In this document: positions 29,845 to 38,135 of the stretch, piece after piece
Numbering within the stretch: position 1 is the stretch's first letter
Layout: every line of letters starts with the position of its first letter
NCBI RefSeq assembly: GCF_024362695.1
Contig: NW_026063240.1
Coordinates: forward strand, 620,001 to 684,000
Direction: 5' to 3'
Length of the DNA stretch: 64,000 nucleotides
From: Pectinophora gossypiella
Taxonomy: Eukaryota; Arthropoda; Insecta; Lepidoptera; Gelechiidae
Notes under the pieces: generated by a model
Seen by the model: only the letters and a program-made list of their open reading frames with translations
What the model was told of the DNA's origin: nothing
Database searches by the model: none
Program-made: the position numbers and the translations under genes

Positions 29845-32800
29845 TTCAGTACTAGTTTTTTATATTACAGACATTTCTGCCAGACCAGGCAGTAAACTTA
29901 TTGACTGTACTGTCTTCTACAGTACAAAACCTTTTATTGACGGTAGTCAGCCATGTACCACGAATGGTACTTCATCTTTAAACTAGACAATAAGACAAAA
30001 GAGAAGCTTGGAATATTAAAACTAGTTCACCAAAATATTCAAGGCTTCTCTGGCAAAGAATTGGACATAGAATTATTTTTAGAGACATTTTTTATTGACA
30101 TTTTATGTATTACTGAGCATTGGTTTAAGGATTATGAATTGTTATTCGGTTTTGAAAATTATCATTTGGCTAGCGCTTTCTGTCGAAAGATCAAAATACG
30201 TGGTGGCTCCCTTATTTTTATCAGAAATAGTTTAAAATATAAAGAACGCAAAGATATTACTGGACTTTCGATAGAGGGCACTATGGAGATTTCATGTATA
30301 GAAACAGAGAAACATATTGTTGTGGCCGTATACAGACCCCCATACAGTGCTAACTTCACAGTTTTTGAATCAGTGATGGAAAATGTACTGAAGGTCATAT
30401 CCAAAAGTAATAAATCCATTATAGTGTGTGGAGATTTTAACGTTGATTTATATGAAGTAGATTCAATTACAACTAGATTTCTAAGTTTGTTTACATCATT
30501 TAACCTTGTTAATATATTTATGGAGCCAACTAGAATTACAGAAACAACTGCCTCATGTTTAGATAACATTTTTTGCAACTGTGATTTCCAAGATAACAGT
30601 ATCCTTAACTGTTTTAAGTCTGATCACAGTGGGCAGTTGGTTAGTTTTCCAGTACTTAAAAATGTGCAAAAAATTAAATTTAGTACTCGACCCATCACTG
30701 ATAATCGGATAGAGAAATATCGAAATAGTCTTATTAGTAACTTACCTTGTCCAAACTTTGATACAGACAATCCTGACGATTTTTACAGGGATTTCTTCAC
30801 TATTATCCATAAAGAATTTGAAAATAATTTTCCTCAAAAGGTAGTTACCAACAGTCAATCATTCAAGTTCAGTGACTGGGCTACCGTAGGCATTCGCAAA
30901 AGTAGAAATACTCTTTATTCTTTATATGAGGAAAAAACGTATACACACGCTGATAGTTTCAAAAGCTACGTCAAAAATTATTCTAAAATATTTCGAAGAG
31001 TGTGTTATACAGCCAAACAGATGCATATTAGTAGTAAAATAAAGACCGCGGATAATAAAATAAAGGCAGTTTGGCAAGTAATAAATAGTGAAACAAAGGC
31101 TTCTAAACCGCGTGAATTAGAATACAATATAGAATCGGGCACTGGGTTAGTAAGACAAGATAAAGATGTAGCTGAAGTTTTTGATAAATTCTTCACGAAC
31201 ATCCCTGTAAAAACTACAGAATCTCTCAGGTCCTCTCCTGTTCAAGCTGATATATTATTAAAAAGTAATGTTACTGCTTGCACTGAATTATTTGATTTTA
31301 AACGCGTTGATCCGAGTAGTATTGTTAAAGTATTCAAACAGCTGAAACTTAAAACCTCGAAAGATTTATGGGGATTGTCTGTCAAATTGATGAGCTCTGT
31401 TATTGATATCTTAGCACCATATCTAGCTTACATTTTTAATATGAGTGTTGAAAATGGCACTTTTCCAAATTTAATGAAAATCAGTAAAGTTATACCTCTT
31501 TTTAAATCGGGCACAAAATCAGACCCCACGAATTATAGACCGGTTTCTATTCTACCAGTACTTAGTAAAATTTTCGAGAAAATTATTCTCGACCAACTGC
31601 TATGTCATTTTAATTTAAATAACTTACTCCACAGCCAGCAGTTTGGTTTTACTAAGGGTCGGTCTACAACAGACGCGAGTGTGACATTTGTTCGACACAT
31701 TTTCGATGCTTGGGAGAAGTCGCAGAATGCCGTAGGAGTATTCTGTGACTTGTCTAAGGCGTTCGACTGCGTGGATCACGAGACCTTGCTTTTGAAATTG
31801 AGGCACTATGGACTAAATAATGGAGCTCTCAGTTTGTTAAATTCATATCTAGGTGGTAGGATACAAAAGGTACAAATCAATAGTACAACTTCTTCGGGCT
31901 CTCATGTTCAAATGGGAGTTCCTCAAGGATCCATTTTGGGTCCGTTTCTTTTTTTAGTGTACATAAATGATTTACCTTATGTAGTACAGAACCAAGCTGA
32001 CATTGTGCTGTTCGCGGATGACACTTCTCTTATATTTAAAATCGACAGAAAGTTAGAGGAATTTGACGAAGCAAACAGCGCTGTGTCGCAGGTTCTAAGT
32101 TGGTTTACAGTAAATAACCTAGTTCTAAATGCTAAGAAAACGAAGTGTATTAAATTTGTTCTACCAAACGTAAAGAAAGTAAATAATAACATTAAAATTA
32201 ACGATGAGAAACTAGATTTTGTTGAACACACAGTTTTCTTAGGAATTACTGTAGATTCAAAACTTCAATGGGGCCCACATATTGTATCACTAGCGGGCAA
32301 GCTAAGTTCAGCAGCATATGCCGTCAGAAGGATCCGACAACTCACAGATGTACCCACTGCTAGACTTGTCTACTTCAGCTACTTCCACAGCATAATGTCT
32401 TACGGTATTTTGCTGTGGGGTCGAGCCGCTGATGTAGAAACTATTTTCATCATTCAAAAAAGAGCAGTTCGCGCTATTTATAAGCTGCGTTGTCGGGACT
32501 CTTTGAGGGAGCTGTTTAAAGAAATAAATATACTGACGGTCGCAAGTCAATATATATATGAAAACATTATGTATGTACGTAAAAACTTATCTCTCCTTCC
32601 GAGAAACTGTGAAAGGCATACTTACAATACAAGAAATAAACATAAAATTGCTATTCAAAATTCTAGATTAAGTAAATTAAATTCATCTTTTTTGGGGTTA
32701 TGTATACGTTTTTACAATAAAATACCAGATAATATTTTAAATTTGTCAGAAAATAAATTTAAAGCTCACGTGAAGCTTACTTTATGTAAAAAAGCTTATT

Positions 32801-33057
32801 ATAAGATTAATGACTACCTAAATGATAAAAATGTCTGGTATTGAATGTGTTCCTCTAGTTATTAAATAACTTGTAATGTATATCCTCATTGGTTTTTAAA
32901 AGATGTGTTGCTGTTGCAGTTTCTTGTCATTTCTTCTCCTCAGCCATAACACCTTGCGAAATGACGTAAATTCAAAAATGTTACATTGACCTTCAACAAG
33001 TTTATCCATGATAATTACGTTGAATAAATGATTCTGATTTCTGATTTCTGATTTCTG
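29845..33057 (+). mobile_element. LINE B, CR1/Jockey-group retrotransposon
   Basis: It is inserted in the Gypsy-1 integrase: ATG at 29842-29844 and TGG at 33058 rejoin as ARSVM/WWPGID in frame. The first 108 bp carry an open frame (ISARPGSKLIDCTVF) ending at about 29990, probably the tail of ORF1, so the copy is 5'-truncated just before ORF2. The 3' UTR (32845-33057) ends with TTGAATAAATGATTCTG and TGATTTC repeats. Copy A (1049-3352) is nearly identical. Confidence 0.92.
29953..32844 (+). CDS. LINE B ORF2: endonuclease-reverse transcriptase, intact
   Basis: The 963-residue protein should nick target DNA and copy the element RNA. Endonuclease (about 15-235): LVHQNIQGFSGKE, LCITEHWF, VYRPPYS, IVCGDFNVDL, and the terminal FKSDHSG. 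Linker with DWATVGIRKSRNTLY (about 300). Reverse transcriptase (about 480-745): NYRPVSILPVLSK, FGFTKGRSTTDAS, CDLSKAFDCVDH, GVPQGSILGPFLF and FADDTSLIF (about 687). The C-terminal region ends YYKINDYLNDKNVWY. The start is the ATG at 29953, overlapping the likely ORF1 end by about 38 nt. No stop is seen, so it is a candidate source copy. Confidence 0.94.
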   Translation: MYHEWYFIFKLDNKTKEKLGILKLVHQNIQGFSGKELDIELFLETFFIDILCITEHWFKDYELLFGFENYHLASAFCRKIKIRGGSLIFIRNSLKYKERKDITGLSIEGTMEISCIETEKHIVVAVYRPPYSANFTVFESVMENVLKVISKSNKSIIVCGDFNVDLYEVDSITTRFLSLFTSFNLVNIFMEPTRITETTASCLDNIFCNCDFQDNSILNCFKSDHSGQLVSFPVLKNVQKIKFSTRPITDNRIEKYRNSLISNLPCPNFDTDNPDDFYRDFFTIIHKEFENNFPQKVVTNSQSFKFSDWATVGIRKSRNTLYSLYEEKTYTHADSFKSYVKNYSKIFRRVCYTAKQMHISSKIKTADNKIKAVWQVINSETKASKPRELEYNIESGTGLVRQDKDVAEVFDKFFTNIPVKTTESLRSSPVQADILLKSNVTACTELFDFKRVDPSSIVKVFKQLKLKTSKDLWGLSVKLMSSVIDILAPYLAYIFNMSVENGTFPNLMKISKVIPLFKSGTKSDPTNYRPVSILPVLSKIFEKIILDQLLCHFNLNNLLHSQQFGFTKGRSTTDASVTFVRHIFDAWEKSQNAVGVFCDLSKAFDCVDHETLLLKLRHYGLNNGALSLLNSYLGGRIQKVQINSTTSSGSHVQMGVPQGSILGPFLFLVYINDLPYVVQNQADIVLFADDTSLIFKIDRKLEEFDEANSAVSQVLSWFTVNNLVLNAKKTKCIKFVLPNVKKVNNNIKINDEKLDFVEHTVFLGITVDSKLQWGPHIVSLAGKLSSAAYAVRRIRQLTDVPTARLVYFSYFHSIMSYGILLWGRAADVETIFIIQKRAVRAIYKLRCRDSLRELFKEINILTVASQYIYENIMYVRKNLSLLPRNCERHTYNTRNKHKIAIQNSRLSKLNSSFLGLCIRFYNKIPDNILNLSENKFKAHVKLTLCKKAYYKINDYLNDKNVWY

Positions 33058-34125
33058 TGGTGGCCGGGTATCGACGCCGACATCGAGCGTGCCTGCAAGG
33101 AGTGCGTCGCATGTGCGATGGAGAACCCGGCGCCGCCACATGCGCCGCCACAACCTTGGCCTTATCCAGCAGAACCGTGGACGAGGCTGCATATTGATTT
33201 TTTAGGTCCCTTTCACGGCAGTATGTTTCTAGTAATGATAGATGCAACAACTAAATGGTTGGAAGTATACCAGATGCAAAGAACAACGGCTGGTGCGGTT
33301 ATTAAAGTGATGAGGGAGGTATTTGCACGTTTTGGATTACCAAAAGAAATTGCATCAGACAACGGACCCCCATTTACTAGCAAAGAATATGGCGATTTTT
33401 TGACAGGTAACGGTATTAAAAAAACCCTAATATCAGCTTATCATCCATCATCGAATGGCGCAGCAGAGGGTGCCGTTAAACTATGTAAACGAGCGGTAAA
33501 AAAATCATTGCGCGACGGGTGCGAAGTTGACGTTGCGTTGCAAGCATATTTAATGGCGTACAGGAACGTACAGCATAGCACGACAGGGGCATCCCCAGCT
33601 ATGCTTTTACAACGTCGACAGTTACGCTCACGGTTAGATTTGCTAAAAGGAGACAGACAAGTTGAAGATAAGGTACGGGAAGCGCAGCGTAAACAGGCGC
33701 TGAACGCGGGTGGTACTAACAGGGAGTTTAGTGTTGGGGATAGCGTCTGGACTAGGAATTATGCAGGAGGAAGGAGATGGTTAGAAGGACAGGTCGAACG
33801 AAAGGTCGGGTCACGTAATTATATTGTCAGTAGGGAAGACGGTCCACCGCTCAACAGACACGTAGATCAAATAAAAAGTAGAGGGGTGACTTATAATGTG
33901 CCAGTGCCCACACCGTGTGAGACAGACTGTATGGATACTCTGTTAGCGAGTCCAGGGACAGAAAGGGCAGAGGGTTCGGACGTGCCCGCACACTCCGTAC
34001 CGCCAGCAAGCTCGGACGCGTCCGTGCTATCCGCACCGCCGCCGCCAGTGAATATCCCGGGGCCCACACTTAGACCTAGGCATTTATTAAGACCAGTTCA
34101 TAGATATGGTTTAGATATAGATTAA
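33058..34125 (+). CDS. Gypsy-1 pol, second part: integrase
   Basis: Continuation of Gypsy-1 pol after LINE B: WWPGIDADIERACKECVAC completes the HHCC zinc-binding domain begun before 29844. The catalytic core shows D in LHIDFLGPF, D in IASDNGPPFTS and E in SSNGAAEGAVK. The C-terminal domain (GDSVWTRNYAGGRRW) binds DNA, followed by a proline- and serine-rich tail ending at the stop 34123-34125. It has no stops and joins the first part in frame. It cannot be expressed as one protein while LINE B is present. Confidence 0.93.
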   Translation, partial: WWPGIDADIERACKECVACAMENPAPPHAPPQPWPYPAEPWTRLHIDFLGPFHGSMFLVMIDATTKWLEVYQMQRTTAGAVIKVMREVFARFGLPKEIASDNGPPFTSKEYGDFLTGNGIKKTLISAYHPSSNGAAEGAVKLCKRAVKKSLRDGCEVDVALQAYLMAYRNVQHSTTGASPAMLLQRRQLRSRLDLLKGDRQVEDKVREAQRKQALNAGGTNREFSVGDSVWTRNYAGGRRWLEGQVERKVGSRNYIVSREDGPPLNRHVDQIKSRGVTYNVPVPTPCETDCMDTLLASPGTERAEGSDVPAHSVPPASSDASVLSAPPPPVNIPGPTLRPRHLLRPVHRYGLDID

Positions 34126-34248
34126 GTAAGGGACGGTTGTTTGTAAAATATGTTTAAAATTTTTGATATCAGTGTCTGCGTCACCTATATGTAAGTAATT
34201 GTATTGTTATTTATAAATGTTACTATGAGTGTTAGTTAAGGGTGAGGG
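34126..34248 (+). other. Gypsy-1 3' noncoding region with polypurine tract
   Basis: Short AT-rich stretch ending AAGGGTGAGGG directly before the 3' LTR; the purine run is the likely plus-strand primer site. Confidence 0.65.
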
Positions 34249-34395
34249 TGTAATGTATGTGGGTATCTTTCTGTTGTTTATTATTATAATTGTTATGAGG
34301 GTAGTTTTCACTTGCTCTCTCTCCGAATATGTGTGTCGTATCGAACGGACGTGTTTCATTGTGTTCTCCTGAAACCCAAACTTGTAGACTTTACA
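34249..34395 (+). repeat. Gypsy-1 3' LTR
   Basis: 147 bp, the same length and apparently the same sequence as the 5' LTR, followed by the duplication GCGAG (34396-34400) and the rest of Helitron X3. Confidence 0.93.
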
Positions 34396-36579
34396 GCGAG
34401 CAGGCCACGTATACACCACGTGCGCTCCCCCACCACAAGACAGCGCCGTTGACTGCCGCCACACTTCGGCGAATGTGCGCGACGACGAACGACGACCGAC
34501 GGCAGTGGCGGCGATGCAGAGTATTCGTTAAAAGGAACTTTATCTACAAAAGCCAAATTTTTTTAACTTGATACACCCAAAACTACTAAATATCATGTTC
34601 CTAGGTTCAGTGGTTAATATTTTGTATACAAAAAGTTTGGCTTCGTAGTTCCCGTTCCGAATCCGTTCCGTTCCGTTCGAATTTCGGAAAATCCGTTTGT
34701 TGAAAAACTCTGCACATCCTAAGAGACCTACGTACCAAGTTTCATGGTTTTATCTTCAAAAATGACGAATACCCATACAAACATTCAACCCGTATTTCAC
34801 CCCCATACTGGTAAAAATTTCAAAATGCTTGAACAAACGATTTTTTGTTTGTTATTTAGTGCCTAAACACAAAATTTAATATTTTTATCTTGAAAAATGA
34901 CGAACCTCATAAAAAATTTCAACACCTATTTCATCCCCTCAAAGATCGAATTTTCAAAAACGCTTTAACAAATTGTTTTTTTATTTCTTATCAAGTTCCT
35001 AAATATAAAGTTTCGTGGTTTTATCCCCAAAAATGACGAACTCCCATACAAACTTTCAACCCTCATTTCACCCCCTCACTGGTCGAAATTTCAGCAACGC
35101 TAGAACAAATGTTTAATTATTTTTTATCAAGTGCTTAAATATAAAGTTTCATGGATTTATATTTTAAAATTAAAATATCCCATACAAACTTTCAACCCCT
35201 ATTTCAATCTCTTCGTCCCTTCTTTTCGCAATAAAAGGTATCCTATTTTCTTTCTCAGGGTCTAAAGATTGTCTGTGCCAAATTTAATCAAAATCGGTTG
35301 AGAGGTTTAAGCGGGAAAGCGTAACAGACAGACAGACAGACAGAGTTACTTTCGCATTTATAATATTAGTAAGGATTATTTTCCCTCGTTAAATAGTAAA
35401 CAAACTAAGTGTAGGTGTTATAATTTCGTTGACGAACTGATTACCTATCCGTTTCTTTGTCTAAAATGAGTATTACCTTATTACTATGATTGATTACTGG
35501 GCTTAAAGTTCGTATAAATGTCTATCGAATTACCTCCTCAAGTTTAAAGCGTAGCTAGTCATGTAGTACTATATTAATTATGTGGTGTAAGTAATTAGAT
35601 TTTATCTGTATGTAATGTAACAGTCAGTTGAATAAAGAAACTTATACAAATCAGATCAATTAATTGGCGTAATGTGATTCTAGAAAGAGTTTTAATGTTA
35701 ATAGATAGCTAGCTATAGCTATGTGTAAGTTCCTGTAGGAATGAGATATAACTGTTTAATAAAGACAGTTGCATCAAAATTTTATCATAAATTCCCTAAA
35801 TTATGGCGCCTACCTACCCTCTAAGTTAGAAAAGTGATCAAATACTAACTTGAGGTCACTCAGTTTAAAAAAAAACATCGAAATCATTCCAGTAGCTATG
35901 GCGTCATGCGCTTCTTGACACGATCACGAAATCTAGATTTCCGCGGGAATGAGGTATTTTCCCGCCATAAAAAGTAGCCTGTGTCCGTGCCTAAGATCCT
36001 ATCTTTAAATTAACCAAGTCTTATAAAATTCCGTTCAGACGTTAAGGCGTGAATGAGGCAAACTTTTAAAACAAACAATTAAAAATCACTAACCTAGTTT
36101 TCTGTCTACTGCCTACGCCTTAAGTACGATAGCATAAATATTAATAGGCCATATCCTTTTCTAGATTACTATCTATCAGCTAACTAAATTTCATCAAAAT
36201 CCGTTGAGTCGTTTAGGCATGATAGACAAAACTCCCAGCAAAAACCATAAAAAAATAACTAACTCAATTCAGTTTTCTGCCTACTTCCTACCCCCTAAGT
36301 ACGATGACGTGATCAATTTGATCGTACAACCGTTTTTAGATAACCAACTATTACCTTACAAAATTTCATTAAAATCCGTTCAGCCGTTTAGACGTGAAAG
36401 AGCAAAAGTCCCAACAAAAACGACTACAAATCACTAAATAAATTTAGTTATCTGCCAACTGCCTACCCCCTAAGAAAGATGGCGTGATTATTTATAGCCT
36501 ATGACCATTTCTAGGTTATCATCTATCACCATACCAAATTTCATCAAAATCCGTTGAGCCGTTTAGGCGTGAAAGAGTA

Positions 36580-36612
<33 letters not shown>

Positions 36613-36643
36613 GTTACTTTCGCATTTATAATATTAGTATGGA

Positions 36644-37151
36644 TTTGGGTCATCACAGTAAGAAAGTTCTGGTAATTTGTTTGACATATTATCTTTGAAT
36701 TGTTCTAAACGACTACTTGATATGGGATTGCATGTAACATCCTTTTTCAGTGAGCGGTCAACAAATAAGTTGAAAGATATTTGTTGACCACATGTGATCT
36801 GACTTTAATTTATTAATTATTAATTTATCACAAGGTTCTAAGTTACTAAAAATATTATCGATACATTTCGCGGACTGTGACGTGATTCGGGTTGGTTCTG
36901 AAAAAAGATTTACAAGATTATAACACAGAAATAAAGATTTGAATGTAGTACTTAATGAGCAATTTTCCAGAATATCAATATTAAAATCACCGCAGACGAT
37001 AACATGTTTGCTTTTATTACATAATTTGCATAAAGCTTCATCAATAACTTTCTCAAATAGATCATAAGATGAAGCGGGGGGTCTGTATACGCTCAATACA
37101 ATAAGCCGGCTGAGTTCAATACAGGCTAGCTCAACAGTTCGCTCAACTGAG
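36644..37151 (-). pseudogene. LINE C ORF2, endonuclease C-terminal part
   Basis: The minus strand encodes VERTVELACIELSRLIVLSV, YRPPASSYDLF, VIVCGDFNIDILEN and PTRITSQSAKCIDNIF up to KSDH; then a frameshift near 36765, after which another frame continues SFNLFVDRSLKKD to SYCDDP at the Helitron X3 boundary. These match the LINE B endonuclease (AVYRPPYS, IVCGDFNVDL, PTRITETTASCLDNIF, KSDH). Its N-terminal side is interrupted by Gypsy-2 and continues at 43673. Confidence 0.88.
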
Positions 37152-37585
37152 TGTTAGCGCGTATGATATCCAACACTATTTTTCTGAAATTATGAATAGT
37201 ATTTTGGTGTTTATTATGTTAAAGCCGCACGTGCGCTTTGCACCTGCAAGCGCACGTGTTGTTTGTCGTCTCACCCCCACTGCTCGGTCGTTTGTTTACT
37301 GACCTCTATAAATAGGCTGTTCGACTAGCAAAAGGAGTCAGTCGTGTACGAGCGGTCCGAGAGGTGACATCGAGGAGTGTGAGTCGATACTATTTATTAT
37401 ATTTACACGTGAGTTATTGCTTTTGCTTAAAATATTGCTGATTGTGTTGCTATAAAAACTATAATCATGTTTTATAAATAGATAATATATCTACAATCAG
37501 TCGGTTACCAGCTAGGTATATTTATCATCATTTTCATTACTTACAATAAATCGTGGTATTATTACTCTTATTATTTTATTTATTT
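37152..37585 (+). repeat. Gypsy-2 5' LTR, lacking its 3' end
   Basis: 434 bp matching 43175-43608 with no length difference and no mismatch that I could see. The final 64 bp present in the 3' LTR (ending AATATAACA) are replaced by the start of a 48-bp tandem array. Confidence 0.9.
37307..37343 (+). promoter_or_regulatory. Gypsy-2 LTR promoter: TATA box and initiator
   Basis: TATAAATA at 37307-37314 is followed about 30 bp later by TCAGTC (37338-37343), which fits the arthropod initiator. The same arrangement is in the 3' LTR at about 43330-43366. Function is inferred from motif and spacing. Confidence 0.6.
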
Positions 37586-38135
37586 TCGCGTTGTCGCGGA
37601 CAGCGCGATGGGCGCTCACGCAGCCGCCGCGATGATGTGCTGCGCGGACAGCGCGATGGACGCTCGTGCAGCCGCCGCGACGATGTGCTGCGCAGACAGC
37701 GCGATGGGCGCTCACGCAGCCGCCGCGACGATGTGCTGCGCAGACAGCGCGATGGGCGCTCACGCAGCCGCCGCGATGATGTGCTGCGCGGACAGCGCGA
37801 TGGACGCTCGTGCAGCCGCCGCGACGATGTGCTGCGCAGACAGCGCGATGGGCGCTCACGCAGCCGCCGCGATGATGTGCTGCGCGGACAGCGCGATGGA
37901 CGCTCGTGCAGCCGCCGCGACGATGTGCTGCGCAGACAGCGCGATGAGCGCTCACGCAGCCGCCGCGATGATGTGCTGCGCGGACAGCGCGACGGACACT
38001 CGTGCAGCCGCCGCGACGATGTGCTGCACAGACAGCGCGATGGGCGCTCACGCAGCCGCCGCGACGATGTGCTGCGCAGACAGCGCGATGGACGCTCACG
38101 CAGCCGCCGCGACGATGTGCTGCGTGGACAGCGCG
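37586..38135 (+). repeat. 48-bp tandem array coding a 16-residue RD/SR repeat
   Basis: About eleven units of 48 bp translate as RGQRDGRSRSRRDDVL with small changes. Types alternate (RG...C and RR...R), suggesting a 96-bp higher-order unit. Because 48 is divisible by three, several frames on both strands stay open across the array, creating false frames such as 37608-38255 (+) and 37512-38282 (-). Confidence 0.88.

Larger units (their letters stand above)
26541..34395 (+). mobile_element. Gypsy-1, Mag-like LTR retrotransposon, interrupted by LINE B
   Basis: It has two 147-bp LTRs (26541-26687 and 34249-34395), both TGTAATG to TTTACA, and a 5-bp target duplication GCGAG (26536-26540 and 34396-34400). 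The LTRs look identical by eye. Very short LTRs, a primer site starting TGGCGACGAG and a K02A2.6-like pol suggest the Mag lineage. gag and pol are in different frames. LINE B splits pol at 29844/33058. Without LINE B the element would be about 4.6 kb. Confidence 0.93.
26191..36643 (-). mobile_element. Non-autonomous Helitron X, long form, copy X3, containing Gypsy-1
   Basis: On the minus strand it starts TCCATACTAATATTATAAAT after A (complement of 36644) and ends GTCGCGGGTACCAGCTAG before T (complement of 26190). Removing it restores LINE C exactly, with no duplication: GATGACCCAA joined to TTTGTTATAT, the Helitron A/T insertion rule. Without Gypsy-1 (26541-34395, duplication GCGAG) it measures 2593 bp. 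It has two 5'-like termini: the outer one at 36643 and an internal one at about 35371, where the short form X2 begins. No Rep/helicase gene is present. Confidence 0.92.
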
